This document shows positions 26,872 through 36,374 of a stretch of DNA of 54,984 bases, piece after piece. Within the stretch, counting starts at the first letter, position 1; each line of letters opens with the position of its first letter. The stretch is from contig SVMK01000005.1 of the NCBI GenBank assembly GCA_015067465.1, forward strand, positions 1 to 54,984, given 5' to 3'. The position numbers and the translations under genes are program-made. This stretch comes from Oscillospiraceae bacterium. GTDB taxonomy: Bacteria > Bacillota > Clostridia > Oscillospirales > Oscillospiraceae. Below the pieces are notes generated by a model. The model ran no database searches, was not told the origin of the DNA, and saw only the letters and a program-made list of their open reading frames with translations.

Positions 26872-28038
26872 TCAAACGCTTCTTTCTTTATACCATTTCA
26901 GCGCGGCAAGCGTATTCTCATGCGCCTGCGTGCCCTGCGCGCGCACATCCTCAAGGCTCATCTCAAAGCCGAGGAGCATCGCGCGGTCAAGATCTTCATA
27001 AGCCAGCGCGCGCAGCGTTTCAACGCCTTCAAAAACTCGATTCGGCTCTATATAGTCCGCCATATACACGACTTTTTCCAGCAGCGTCATGTCTGCGCGT
27101 CCGGTGGTGTGCCAGCGGATTGCATCCACAACATCGCGATCCGCGCCGAATTTGCATTTTGCCGTCATCGCGCCGGTTTTCGCATGCAGCAGCTTTTCGC
27201 TCACGCGCTCCACCGCATCCACTTCGATGCCGTATTTCTCGCAAATCTTCAGCTGCTCCGCCAACGGCTTTTTCTTGGTGCAATCGTGCAAAATCGCCGC
27301 CTCCGCAGCCTTGTCGCGGTCCGCGCCCCAGCGGTCGGCCAGGCGGATTGCCTCCTCCTCGCAGCCCATAACATGCGGGATCCGCTTGGGCTTGAGCATC
27401 GCATAGGACTTGCTGCGCAGCCAGTCGAAATTCACCTTTACGCCGTAAAGCCGGTTTTTCACAATGAAGGCATACACCTCGTCGGTCAAAAGCTCCGTTC
27501 CGCCGCGGTTTTGCAGCGCGCGGCGAATATCCGTGGATGCTGCGGCAAGCGGCTGTGTTTCAATCAGCTCCACGCACGCGCCGAAGCTGCTTTTCAGTTC
27601 GGCCGCCTTTGCCAAAAGCAGCTCCAGTTCCTGCGCGCCGCGCTGAAACGGGGCAATAATCGCCTGCTGCATGATATACTCCGCGTCGTACCATTGCTCC
27701 AGGGTCAGGAACATATCCGTTCCGACCAGCAGCACAAGCTCCGCGTCGGGATATGTTTCGCGCAGGGCGCGCAGCGTGTCCGCCGTGTAGCTTTTGCCGC
27801 CGCGGCGGATTTCGATGTCCGAAACCTCGGCATTGGGTAGCGTTGCAAAATTCAGCCTGCACAGGCTCATACGCTGGCGCGGCGTCGGGCTGTTTTCCGC
27901 AAGATCCTTATGCGGCGGCTGCGCGTCGGGAATGATGAGAAATTTATCGGGCCGCAGCTGCTGCGCTGCATAGAGCGCGGAATTCAGATGTCCTTTGTGC
28001 GGCGGGTTAAAGCTGCCGCCAAAGATTGCAATTCTCAT
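26872..28038 (-). CDS. nadD: Fusion of nicotinate-nucleotide adenylyltransferase (NadD) and YqeK HD phosphohydrolase
   Basis: The 388-residue chain joins two normally separate proteins. Residues 1-200 are NadD, which makes deamido-NAD from NaMN and ATP: GGSFNPPHKGH at 7-17 and STDIRRAL at 168-175 are its nucleotidyltransferase motifs. Residues about 205-388 are YqeK, an HD-domain enzyme reported to hydrolyse Ap4A: HD at 251-252, H285, H310 and D328 (YMADYIEPNR) are the metal ligands. In many Firmicutes nadD and yqeK are adjacent genes; here there is no stop or frameshift between them. It overlaps yhbY by four bases. Confidence 0.93.
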   Translation of the reverse strand: MRIAIFGGSFNPPHKGHLNSALYAAQQLRPDKFLIIPDAQPPHKDLAENSPTPRQRMSLCRLNFATLPNAEVSDIEIRRGGKSYTADTLRALRETYPDAELVLLVGTDMFLTLEQWYDAEYIMQQAIIAPFQRGAQELELLLAKAAELKSSFGACVELIETQPLAAASTDIRRALQNRGGTELLTDEVYAFIVKNRLYGVKVNFDWLRSKSYAMLKPKRIPHVMGCEEEAIRLADRWGADRDKAAEAAILHDCTKKKPLAEQLKICEKYGIEVDAVERVSEKLLHAKTGAMTAKCKFGADRDVVDAIRWHTTGRADMTLLEKVVYMADYIEPNRVFEGVETLRALAYEDLDRAMLLGFEMSLEDVRAQGTQAHENTLAALKWYKERSV

Positions 28039-28343
28039 TTCTTTTTCTTCGCCGAGACCAGTTCGATCTTCGGCTCCTTTTCATTGCGTTTATAAAGCAC
28101 AAATTTGCTGCCGATGGACTGCACCTGTTCGGCCTTGCAAGCTTCGGCAAGGGCCTCGCCCGCCTCTTTTGCGGTGAGCAGAGAGCTTTCCAGCACCTTG
28201 CCCTTGATCAGCTCGCGTGCTTTCAGCGCATCGGTAACCTGCGTGATCACATTTTCGGTAATGCCGCCCTTGCCCACGATGATGATCGTGTCCATCGTGG
28301 AGGCCATGCCGCGAAGCTGGGCGCGCTGTTTACTTGTCAGCAT
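28035..28343 (-). CDS. yhbY: CRM-domain ribosome assembly RNA-binding protein (YhbY family)
   Basis: Small protein associated with 50S precursors. The 102 residues are essentially one CRM domain: MLTSKQRAQLRGMASTMDTIIIVGKGGITENVI with the GxxG-type VGKGG loop, then KVLESSLLTAKEAGEAL and a lysine-rich tail. It overlaps rdgB by 14 bases and nadD by four, so it is in the same operon. Its neighbourhood with nadD/yqeK and rsfS is conserved in Firmicutes. Confidence 0.92.
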   Translation of the reverse strand: MLTSKQRAQLRGMASTMDTIIIVGKGGITENVITQVTDALKARELIKGKVLESSLLTAKEAGEALAEACKAEQVQSIGSKFVLYKRNEKEPKIELVSAKKKK

Positions 28344-28926
28344 AATAATTCCTCAATTCTTCCTGAAATGCACGAATGGCACGTCCGCGATGCGCGATGC
28401 GGTTTTTCACATCCGCGCCAAGCTCTGCCATCGATTGTTCGTAGTTCTCCGGGATAAACACGGGATCGTAGCCAAATCCGCCGTTTCCGCTCGGGGCGTG
28501 GGCGATGCTGCCGCGGCATTCGCCGCGTGCGCGCAGAATATCGCCGTTCGGGAAAGTGCAGCAGATGCTGGAAACAAACTTTGCCGCACGGTTTTCCTCG
28601 CCCTGCAGCTTTTCCAGCAGGTAAAGGTAGCGCTGCTCATCGGTGTCTTCATGGTTGCCCGTGAAGCGCGCGGAATAAACGCCCGGCGCACCGTCGAGCG
28701 CATCCACCATCAGGCCGGAATCGTCCGCAATGGCAATCTCGCCCGTTGCCGCCGTCACGGCGCTGGCCTTGAGATAAGCGTTTTCCTCAAATGTTTCGCC
28801 GGTTTCTTCCACTTCGAAATCGCAGCCCGCGTCGCGCTGCGAAACCACATCAATCCCCAGTTCCGACAGCAGGGTCTGCATCTCGATCAACTTTTTCTTA
28901 TTGTTGGAAGCAAGAATCATCTTCAT
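28330..28926 (-). CDS. rdgB: dITP/XTP pyrophosphatase (HAM1/RdgB)
   Basis: Removes non-canonical purine nucleotides (dITP, XTP) from the pool. The 198-residue protein begins MILASNNKKKLIEMQ, the substrate-binding (S/T)xNxxK motif, and has EETGETFEENAYLKA with the catalytic acidic pair, ADDSGLMVDALDGAPGVYSARF and the late GFGYDPVF and AHRGRAI blocks. It overlaps ftsY by four bases. Confidence 0.96.
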   Translation of the reverse strand: MKMILASNNKKKLIEMQTLLSELGIDVVSQRDAGCDFEVEETGETFEENAYLKASAVTAATGEIAIADDSGLMVDALDGAPGVYSARFTGNHEDTDEQRYLYLLEKLQGEENRAAKFVSSICCTFPNGDILRARGECRGSIAHAPSGNGGFGYDPVFIPENYEQSMAELGADVKNRIAHRGRAIRAFQEELRNYYADK

Positions 28927-29831
28927 TGCAGCAATTCCTCCACAAACGCCTGCGCTTCAAACGGCATCAAATCATCCTGCTGCTCGCCAACACCGACGAA
29001 TTTCACCGGCAGTTCCAGTTCCTGCGCAATGGCAAACACAATGCCGCCCTTGGCGGTGCCGTCGAGTTTGGTGAGCACAACGCCGGTGAGGTCGGCCGCT
29101 TCCTTAAAGCTCTTGGCCTGCAGCAAACCGTTCTGTCCGGTTGTGGCATCGAGCACCAGCAGCGTTTCCACGCTGACATCCGGAAGCTCACGGCTGATGA
29201 TGCGGCGGATTTTTGCCAGCTCGTTCATCAGATTCTGCTTGTTGTGCAGGCGGCCGGCCGTGTCGATAATCACAAGGTCCTTGCCGCGCGCTTTCGCCGC
29301 AGCAATGGAATCAAACACCACAGCGGCAGGATCGCTGCCCTCTTCATGGCGGACAATGTCCGCGCCGGAGCGCTGCGCCCAGATGCCCAGTTGCTCGGCC
29401 GCAGCGGCGCGGAACGTGTCGCCCGCGCAGAGCAAAATCTTTTTGCCCTCCGCGCCGAAGCGCGTGGCCAGCTTGCCGATGGTAGTGGTTTTTCCAACGC
29501 CGTTGACGCCGACCATCAGGATCACGGCGGGTTTCCCCTCCATTCGAAGCGACTGCTCGCCAACGCACAGCATTTCGGTCATAATTTCGGTCAGCGCCGC
29601 GCGAACTTCTTCACCGCCGCGCAGGCCGCGCTGCTTCGTCACCTCGCGCAGACGCTCCACGGCACCCGTTGCGGTTTCCACACCGGCGTCGGCAAGGATC
29701 AGCGTTTCCTCCAACTCGTCAAAAAACTCCTCGTTTTCGCCGGTGAAGGAGGCAAACATATTGTTCATGGAAACGGTCATGTTCTGCTTTGTGCGCGCAA
29801 GACCGCTCTTGATTTTTTCAAAAAAGCCCAT
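28923..29831 (-). CDS. ftsY: Signal recognition particle receptor FtsY
   Basis: GTPase that docks SRP-ribosome complexes at the membrane. The 302 residues comprise only the NG domains: helical N domain to about 95 and G domain with [12 protein letters not shown] near 106-117, DTAGR and [10 protein letters not shown]. The acidic A domain of the E. coli protein is absent, as in many Firmicutes. It follows smc after 12 bases, the conserved rnc-smc-ftsY order. Confidence 0.96.
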   Translation of the reverse strand: MGFFEKIKSGLARTKQNMTVSMNNMFASFTGENEEFFDELEETLILADAGVETATGAVERLREVTKQRGLRGGEEVRAALTEIMTEMLCVGEQSLRMEGKPAVILMVGVNGVGKTTTIGKLATRFGAEGKKILLCAGDTFRAAAAEQLGIWAQRSGADIVRHEEGSDPAAVVFDSIAAAKARGKDLVIIDTAGRLHNKQNLMNELAKIRRIISRELPDVSVETLLVLDATTGQNGLLQAKSFKEAADLTGVVLTKLDGTAKGGIVFAIAQELELPVKFVGVGEQQDDLMPFEAQAFVEELLQ

Positions 29832-29843
29832 AGTGAAATTTCC

Positions 29844-32800
29844 TCAGTTGATGGTTTTTTCCGCCTCGTCCAGATCAACGGAGAGAACGGTGGTAACGCC
29901 CTTTTCCTGCATGGTAACGCCGTAGAGCATGTCCGCTTCCTCCATCGTTGCGCGATGGTGGGTGATGACGATAAATTGCGTTTCTCCGATCATGGAGCGC
30001 ATGTAGCCGGCGTAGCGCTCAACGTTCGCCTCATCCAGCGCAGCGTCAATCTCGTCCATAATGCAAAACGGCGTGGGACGCACTTTCATAATGGCAAAAT
30101 ACAGCGCAATGGCCACAAAGCTCTTTTCGCCGCCGGAGAGCAGCGAGATGGTTGTAACCGCCTTACCGGGCGGCTGCACCTTAATCTCGATGCCGCAGCC
30201 GAGCGGATCGTCGGGATCTTCCAGAATCAGCTGCGCCTTGCCGCCGCCGAACAGTTCAAGGAATACGGTTCGGAAGCTTTCGTCGATGGCGGTGAACTCG
30301 CGCACAAAAATTTCCTTCATCTCGCCGGTGATATCGCTGATAATCTTCTGCAAATCGCGCTTTGCCTTTTCAACATCGTCGCGCTGCTCGGTCAGGAAAT
30401 TGTAGCGCTCGCTCACGCGGTCGTACTCCTCGATCGCACCGACGTTAACGGTGCCGAGTTTGGAGATCTCGCGGCGAAGTTCGGAGATGCGTTTGGTTGC
30501 CGCCGACATGCTTTCCACCGGCTGACGCAGCGCCTGCGCCGCCGTGCGGGAAAGCTCGTAGCTGTCCCAAAGCTTGTCGAGAATCTGCTTTTCTTCCATC
30601 TCGGCGGAAAGTTTCTTCTGCTCGCAGCGCGAGCAGGCAGCCTGCAGATCAAGGATTTCCCGGTTTTTGTCCTGCCCGAGTTTGTCGTTGCGGGTGCGGC
30701 GGCCTTCCATCTCCAGACGCACCGCGGTGATTTCCGCAATGCGGCTGCGATAGCCTTCCGCCTGCTGCCGGCGCGCTTCGATGTTTTTCTCCATCTCGGC
30801 CAGCTGCGTCTGCAGTGCGCTTTCCTGACGTTCCAGCTCGGCAATGCGGTTTTTGCGCTCCTCCCCGTCGCCGGACAGGGTTGCGATCAGTTCGTTCAGG
30901 CTTGCAACGGCGCGGCGAGCGCTCTCACGCTCGGCTTCCAGCGAGGCAGACTCGGCACGCAGCGCAGCAAGGCGCTCACCCAGTGCTTCGCGCTGCTTTT
31001 CAAAGTCCTCGCTTCCGGCCGTCTGCCGGCGGATTTCCTCACGCAGCTGCGCCAGCGCGGTTTCCAGCGTTTTCTGTTCCTGCGCCGTTGCGGCAATTCT
31101 CTGCTCATTTTCGCGCAAACCGGAGGCCAGTCCGTTTTTCTCGCGCTCAAGATCTTCAAGATTTTCGTCAATCGCCGTGCGCATCAGACGATACTGGCTC
31201 ACGCCGCTTTCCGCCTTGTGCAGCGTTTCCGACGCGCCGGAAAGCTCGCTCGCGGCAACCTCCGCTTCATATTTCGCGCCGGAAAGCACGCGTTCGGCCT
31301 CGGCAAGATTGCCGGAGCATTCCTGCACACGCACTTCCAGCTCTTCCAGACGGGCACGCAGCGTTTTCAGTTCGTTTGCGCGCGACAAGATGCCCACATT
31401 GCGGGCCGCGCTGCCGCCCGTCATGGAGCCGCCGGCATTGATCATCTGACCGTCCAGTGTAACGATGCGGATGCGGTTTTCGTATTTGCGCGACATCTTC
31501 ACCGCGTCGCCCAGCGTTTCCGCCACAACCGTGCGGCCCAGGAGATTTTCAAAAATGCCCTTGTAGCGGCTGTCGTATTTCACAAGCTCGCTCGCAATGC
31601 CGAGGTAGCCCGGCTCTCCGGTCAGCGGCTTTTGCGCCGCACCGGGGCGAACCGTGTCCAGCGGCAGGAATGTTGCACGCCCGCCGTCGCTGCGCTTGAG
31701 CATCTCGATGGCGGCTTTGCCGCAATCCTGATTGTCCACAACAATGTTCTGCATGGCAGCGCCCAGCGCCGTTTCCACGGCGATGGCGTAGCGCTCGTCC
31801 ACGCTGAGAAGTCCCGCAACGGGGCCGTGCACACCGCGCAGCGTGCCGCGCGCGGAAGATTGCATCACAGACTTAACAGCCTTGCCCATGCCCTCGAATT
31901 CTTTTTCCATCTCGCTGAGCATATGGATGCGGCCCTCGGCGGAACGCTTTTCAACCGTAAGCGAATTGAGCTTGTCCGTCAGTTCCTTCACCGCGCTCTC
32001 GCGGGAAGACAGCAGCATGCGGTGGCCGTTGATCACATTGTTGATCTCGTCAACGCGGGTTTTCGCCGTGTCGTATTCTTTTTCCGCGGCATGCAGCGCT
32101 GCGGTGATTTCGTTGTATTTCTGCTCGGCTGCGTCAATGTCCGCGCCGATGCTGTTTCTGCGCTCGCACAGTTCCTCGCTTCTGTCCTGCAGCAACGTCA
32201 GTGTGGTGGCGCATTTGGTGATGCCGTCGCTCAGTTCGTTTTCTTTGGAAACCATCGCGGCAAGACCCTGTCGGGCATCGTCGGACGCAGCCGCGTTGCG
32301 CTCGGTCTCCTGCTGAACGCCGCGGATGGCAAGCGTGTTTTCCGCAAGCAAAACGCCGATATCGTCGATTCTGCGTTCCTGCTCCTGCGCCTGGCGGCGG
32401 ATGTTCTCCGTGCGGTCGGTCTGCTCGTCCATCTCGCTTTTGAGCCGTTCAATGTTCTCGGCATTGTGCTGCAGATTGGTGCGCAGCACCGCCGCGGCAG
32501 ACTCGCACTCCGCTGCCGCCGACTCACATTCGGCCTGACTGGCGCGCACAGCTTCGCTTTCCACATCGTATTCCTGCATACGCACGCTGAACTGCTCGGC
32601 GGCGGCATAGATGTTTCTGAGCTCCTCATTCGCCTTGTCCAGTTCTGCCTGCGCGGCGGAAAATTCGCTGTTGACCGTTTCACTCTGGACATGCAGACGG
32701 TCGAGCGTTTCCATCCATGCGGAAATCTCCAGCGTGCGCTGCTCATCGCGGAAAACGAGGAATTTCTTCGCCGTTTCCGCCTGCTTCTGCAGCGGCTCAA

Positions 32801-33404
32801 CCTGCATTTCCAATTCGTCGATTTTATCGTTCACGCGCAGAAGATTGTCCTCCGTGCGCTCAAGTTTGCGTTCGGCCTCTTCCTTGCGGAAGCGGAAGCG
32901 GGCAATGCCCGCGGCTTCTTCAAAAATCTCGCGGCGGTCGGTGCTTTTCACGGAAACGATCTCCGAAATTCTGCCCTGTCCGATCACGCTGTAGCCGTCG
33001 CGTCCGAGGCCGGTGTCCATCAGCAGGCCCGTAATGTCTTTCAGTCGCACGGCTTCGCGGTTGAGGTAGTATTCACTCTCGCCGGTGCGGTAGTAGCGGC
33101 GGGTGATGGTGACCTCCTGCGTATCGATGCTGAAGGTGCCTTTGGAGTTATCCAGCACAAGGCTGACCTGCGCAAAGCCCAGCGGGCTGCGCTTTTCCGT
33201 GCCGCCGAAAATAACGTCTTCCATCTTTCCGCCGCGCAGCGCTTTGCTGCGCTGCTCGCCCATAACCCACAGCAGTGCGTCGGAAATATTCGATTTTCCG
33301 CTGCCGTTGGGGCCTACAATGGCGGTGATGTCCTTTTCAAAGGAAATCACCGTTTTTTCCGGGAAAGACTTAAACCCTTGTATTTCCAATGCTTTTAAGT
33401 ACAC
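29844..33404 (-). CDS. smc: Chromosome segregation protein SMC
   Basis: Long ATPase that compacts and separates chromosomes. It has 1,186 residues: Walker A GPNGSGKSN at 31-39, a long coiled coil, a hinge near 510-640 (VHGPVAGLLSVDERYAIAVETALGAAMQNIVV...), a second coiled coil and the C-terminal head LLSGGEKSFVAIAL and CIMDEIDAALDEANV. I start it at GTG 33402-33404 because AGGAG lies eight bases upstream and the protein then begins (M)YLKALEIQGFKSF, the typical SMC N-terminus. A GTG three codons earlier overlaps the ribosome site. Confidence 0.96.
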   Translation of the reverse strand: MYLKALEIQGFKSFPEKTVISFEKDITAIVGPNGSGKSNISDALLWVMGEQRSKALRGGKMEDVIFGGTEKRSPLGFAQVSLVLDNSKGTFSIDTQEVTITRRYYRTGESEYYLNREAVRLKDITGLLMDTGLGRDGYSVIGQGRISEIVSVKSTDRREIFEEAAGIARFRFRKEEAERKLERTEDNLLRVNDKIDELEMQVEPLQKQAETAKKFLVFRDEQRTLEISAWMETLDRLHVQSETVNSEFSAAQAELDKANEELRNIYAAAEQFSVRMQEYDVESEAVRASQAECESAAAECESAAAVLRTNLQHNAENIERLKSEMDEQTDRTENIRRQAQEQERRIDDIGVLLAENTLAIRGVQQETERNAAASDDARQGLAAMVSKENELSDGITKCATTLTLLQDRSEELCERRNSIGADIDAAEQKYNEITAALHAAEKEYDTAKTRVDEINNVINGHRMLLSSRESAVKELTDKLNSLTVEKRSAEGRIHMLSEMEKEFEGMGKAVKSVMQSSARGTLRGVHGPVAGLLSVDERYAIAVETALGAAMQNIVVDNQDCGKAAIEMLKRSDGGRATFLPLDTVRPGAAQKPLTGEPGYLGIASELVKYDSRYKGIFENLLGRTVVAETLGDAVKMSRKYENRIRIVTLDGQMINAGGSMTGGSAARNVGILSRANELKTLRARLEELEVRVQECSGNLAEAERVLSGAKYEAEVAASELSGASETLHKAESGVSQYRLMRTAIDENLEDLEREKNGLASGLRENEQRIAATAQEQKTLETALAQLREEIRRQTAGSEDFEKQREALGERLAALRAESASLEAERESARRAVASLNELIATLSGDGEERKNRIAELERQESALQTQLAEMEKNIEARRQQAEGYRSRIAEITAVRLEMEGRRTRNDKLGQDKNREILDLQAACSRCEQKKLSAEMEEKQILDKLWDSYELSRTAAQALRQPVESMSAATKRISELRREISKLGTVNVGAIEEYDRVSERYNFLTEQRDDVEKAKRDLQKIISDITGEMKEIFVREFTAIDESFRTVFLELFGGGKAQLILEDPDDPLGCGIEIKVQPPGKAVTTISLLSGGEKSFVAIALYFAIMKVRPTPFCIMDEIDAALDEANVERYAGYMRSMIGETQFIVITHHRATMEEADMLYGVTMQEKGVTTVLSVDLDEAEKTIN

Positions 33405-33422
33405 AGGCTGCACTCCTCGCTT

Positions 33423-34415
33423 CTAAATCTCTATGACTTCGCCGCGCGGCACATCTGCCGGGACCACCTTCAGCGACCGAAGGGAGAATTCCCGGCACAG
33501 CGCGTCCGCATTGCAGCGGTGCTGGCCGATCATTTGCGAAATATCGCCCGGACAAACGCCCAAAACAACAGATTTCCCCTGCGGGGAACCTGCCAGCAGC
33601 GCACGGGCGCGCTTTAGATATATGCGGCTGCGAACCAGTTCGCCCAGCGCGGGATGATATGCCCCCGCCGCAGCGTCGCCGCCGCTGAGATCCTCCGTGG
33701 GGTTCAGGCCGAGCCGTATCACCGGGATCTTCGCCGCTTCAAAAACGGGCAAAATCTCCGCACACAGCTCCACCGCATCGGCCACGGTGTGCTCTCTGTA
33801 GTCTCCGCGCTGCCATAGCGCGTAAAGTTCCGTGTCCTTCAAAATCACCGTCGGATAAATCCGAACACCGTCCGGCCGCAGCTGCGCAAGTGCATGCGCC
33901 GTGGCCAGATCCCGCGCAGGGCTGCTCCCGGGCAGTCCGGTCATCATCTGCAAAATCAGATAAAAACCGCGCTGTCTGAGAAGCGATGCCGCAGTGCGCG
34001 TTTGTTCCGCCGTATGGCCTCTTCCGCAGCTGGCAAGCACCTCATCGCACATGGATTGTGCGCCGAGTTCCACAGTTTCCACGCCCGCTTCCGCCAAAAC
34101 CGACAACACCTGTTCGTCCACGGCATCAGGCCGGGTGGAAACACGGATGGATGCAATGCGCCCGTCGGCCCGGTAAGGCTGCGCCGCTTTCAGCAGCGCC
34201 GTCATCTCGTCGCGGGGCAGGGCCGTGAAGCTGCCGCCGTAAAAGGCAAGCTCATATCCCGCCGCCGTTGGCAGACGCTCCAGCGCCGCGGCAACTTCGC
34301 GCGGCGTTACCGGCTCAGCAGCGCCGGAAATGCGCTTTTGATTGCAAAACACGCAGCTGTGGCTGCAGCCGAGATGCGGGATAAACAGCGGCAAAATCCG
34401 TCTTCTTGCGCTCAC
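33423..34415 (-). CDS. Radical SAM protein of the Elp3-like group
   Basis: The 330-residue protein has the radical SAM cluster motif as CSHSCVFC (C17, C21, C24), YGGSFTALPRDEM and RVSTRPDAVDEQVL. It resembles the N-terminal catalytic part of Elp3-type proteins but lacks the acetyltransferase domain. Such genes sit between rnc and smc in many Clostridia; the substrate is not known to me and tRNA modification is only an inference. GTG at 34413-34415 overlaps the rnc stop by four bases with GGAGGTTA upstream. It ends eight bases before the alternative upstream smc GTG. Confidence 0.85.
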   Translation of the reverse strand: MSARRRILPLFIPHLGCSHSCVFCNQKRISGAAEPVTPREVAAALERLPTAAGYELAFYGGSFTALPRDEMTALLKAAQPYRADGRIASIRVSTRPDAVDEQVLSVLAEAGVETVELGAQSMCDEVLASCGRGHTAEQTRTAASLLRQRGFYLILQMMTGLPGSSPARDLATAHALAQLRPDGVRIYPTVILKDTELYALWQRGDYREHTVADAVELCAEILPVFEAAKIPVIRLGLNPTEDLSGGDAAAGAYHPALGELVRSRIYLKRARALLAGSPQGKSVVLGVCPGDISQMIGQHRCNADALCREFSLRSLKVVPADVPRGEVIEI

Positions 34416-35074
34416 ATAACCTCCAGCGCCGCCTTCGCGGCCATTTGCTCCGCTTCCTTCTTGGTGCGGCCTTCGCCGCTGCCGAGCACGCGTCCGTCCA
34501 TCGCAACGGCAGCTTCAAAGCGCTTCATATGATCCGGGCCGCTCTCGCCCGTCAGCTCATAAACCAGCGTGTGGCCCGGCTGCTGCTGCACAAGCTCCTG
34601 CAATTCCGTTTTGTAGTCACGGATCTGAAGGCAGCTCTCGCCGTTGAGCTTAGAGATCACGTTGGCATCAATAAATGCCCGCGCCGCCGCCATGCCGCCG
34701 TCCAGATAGAGCGCCGCAATCACGGCCTCAACACAGTCGGCCAGAATGGAAAGACGCTCACGTCCGCCGGAGAGTTCCTCTCCTTTGCCAAGGCGCAGAC
34801 TGGGACCGAGCGCAAGACGCTGCGCCACCTCGCCCAGGCTTTGCTCGCACACAAGCTCTGCGCGCAGCTTGGTCATCTTCCCCTCCGGCATATCCGGAAA
34901 CGCACGGTAAAGATGCTCCGCCGTCACCATGCCGAGCACGCTGTCGCCCACGAATTCCAATCGTTCGTTGCTGCGGCAGTGGTGCTCGTTGGCATAGGAC
35001 GAGTGGGTAAGCGCGGTTTGAAGCAGTGCACGGTTGCGGAAGCTGTAATTGAGTTTTTGCTCCAAAGCCTCCAT
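34412..35074 (-). CDS. rnc: Ribonuclease III
   Basis: Cleaves double-stranded RNA in rRNA and mRNA processing. The 220-residue protein has the signature NERLEFVGDSVL at 36-47 with catalytic Glu/Asp, a second acidic site ILADCVEAVIAALYLD near 107-122 and a C-terminal double-stranded-RNA-binding domain of about 70 residues ending KKEAEQMAAKAALEVM. It lies just after acpP (six bases) and overlaps the radical SAM gene. Confidence 0.96.
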   Translation of the reverse strand: MEALEQKLNYSFRNRALLQTALTHSSYANEHHCRSNERLEFVGDSVLGMVTAEHLYRAFPDMPEGKMTKLRAELVCEQSLGEVAQRLALGPSLRLGKGEELSGGRERLSILADCVEAVIAALYLDGGMAAARAFIDANVISKLNGESCLQIRDYKTELQELVQQQPGHTLVYELTGESGPDHMKRFEAAVAMDGRVLGSGEGRTKKEAEQMAAKAALEVM

Positions 35075-35080
35075 TGCCGC

Positions 35081-35314
35081 TTACTCCGTTACGCTGATCA
35101 CATACTCCACGAGGTCGCGGATGGTCTGGATGCCGCGGATCGTTTCTTCGCTGACTTCGGGAATGTCAAACGCGTCCTCAACGTTCATGGTAAGCTCCAC
35201 GACGTCCAGGGAATCGGCGCCGAGGTCGGTCAGAAAATTTGTGTCCTCGGAAAGGCTCTCCGTTTCGATGTCAAACTGCGTGCTGATAATTTCCTTGATT
35301 TTCTCCAAAACCAT
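35081..35314 (-). CDS. acpP: Acyl carrier protein
   Basis: Carries growing fatty-acid chains on a phosphopantetheine arm. It has 77 mostly acidic residues. The prosthetic group attaches to Ser35 in GADSLDVVEL. A strong AGGAGG ribosome site precedes the ATG. It lies between plsX and rnc, the common Firmicutes order, and PlsX uses acyl-ACP as substrate. Confidence 0.97.
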   Translation of the reverse strand: MVLEKIKEIISTQFDIETESLSEDTNFLTDLGADSLDVVELTMNVEDAFDIPEVSEETIRGIQTIRDLVEYVISVTE

Positions 35315-35351
35315 TGTGTTTTCCTCCTGTTTTATTTGATTTGTTTCGCGC

Positions 35352-36374
35352 TTATGCCTCTTCGGCGAGGCTCATATAGCCGATGTTTTTCTCAATCTCC
35401 CCGGTCACGCCGGAATTCACAACCGCAATCGCCTGCTTCACCGCGCTGCGGATTGCACGCGCATCGCTGCTGCCGTGTGCCTTGATAACGGGCTTGGTGA
35501 TGCCGATGAAGGCCGTTCCGCCAACTTCGGATGCATCGAGAAGCTTTTTCACCGTCGAAAGATCCTTCTTGATCAGCAGGGCGCCGATTTTTGCCTTCAG
35601 CGAACTCATCAGCGCGCTTTTGATATTTTTCATCAGGAATTTCGCCGTGCCCTCGATCGTTTTCAGCAGGATATTGCCGGAAAAGCCGTCCGCCACAATC
35701 ACGTCCACCTCACCGGAAAATACGTCCGTGCCTTCGATGTTGCCGATAAAATTCAGTCTTCCGGCATCGTGCGCGGCCTTCAAAAGCGCATATGTAGCCT
35801 TGCACAGCTCCGTGCCCTTGCTCTCCTCGGTGCCGTTGCTGAGCAGGCCCACGCGCGGATTCTCGCAGCCGAGAATGCTGTGGGAATAGAAGTTGCCCAT
35901 ATAGGCAAACTGCAGCAGGTATTCCGGCGTGCATTCAACGTTGGCGCCGCAGTCGATCAAAACGGCACCTTTGCCGCCGTTCGGCACAACGGGAGCCATC
36001 GCCGCGCGGCGGATTCCCTTGACACGCTTCACCGTCAGCGTTGCGCCCGTGAGCAGTGCGCCCGTGCTTCCCGCCGAGATTGCCGCATCGCCCTCTCCGT
36101 CACGCAGGAGATTGAGCGCAACGGCCATAGAACTGCCTTTCTTGCGGCGCACCGCAGTTGCGGGGTCATCGTGCATATCTATGATCTCATCGGCATTCAC
36201 AACTTCGATGTGCCGGTTGTTTTCCGCGCCGCATTCCGCAAGACAGGCACGAATCCGTTCCTCCATACCGGTAAGAACGATGTCCACGCCGAATTCCTGC
36301 TGCGCAGCCACCGCGCCCTGAACCACGGCCTGCGGCGCATGATCGCCGCCCATGGCGTCAATTATGATTTTCAT
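35352..36374 (-). CDS. plsX: Acyl-ACP:phosphate acyltransferase PlsX
   Basis: Makes acyl-phosphate from acyl-ACP, the first step of phospholipid synthesis with PlsY. The 340-residue protein begins MKIIIDAMGGDHAPQAVVQGA and has SAGSTGALL near 101-109 and VADGFSGNILLKTIEG, all family hallmarks. The start overlaps trmFO by four bases. No fapR or fab gene follows in this operon. Confidence 0.96.
   Translation of the reverse strand: MKIIIDAMGGDHAPQAVVQGAVAAQQEFGVDIVLTGMEERIRACLAECGAENNRHIEVVNADEIIDMHDDPATAVRRKKGSSMAVALNLLRDGEGDAAISAGSTGALLTGATLTVKRVKGIRRAAMAPVVPNGGKGAVLIDCGANVECTPEYLLQFAYMGNFYSHSILGCENPRVGLLSNGTEESKGTELCKATYALLKAAHDAGRLNFIGNIEGTDVFSGEVDVIVADGFSGNILLKTIEGTAKFLMKNIKSALMSSLKAKIGALLIKKDLSTVKKLLDASEVGGTAFIGITKPVIKAHGSSDARAIRSAVKQAIAVVNSGVTGEIEKNIGYMSLAEEA

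Noticed and set aside
28791-33398. Plus-strand open frame of about 1,500 codons opposite smc and ftsY
   Set aside because: It mirrors smc in the opposite frame; G+C-rich third positions keep antisense frames open. The residue mix (many His, Gln, Arg, Phe runs) fits no protein family and there is no ribosome site.
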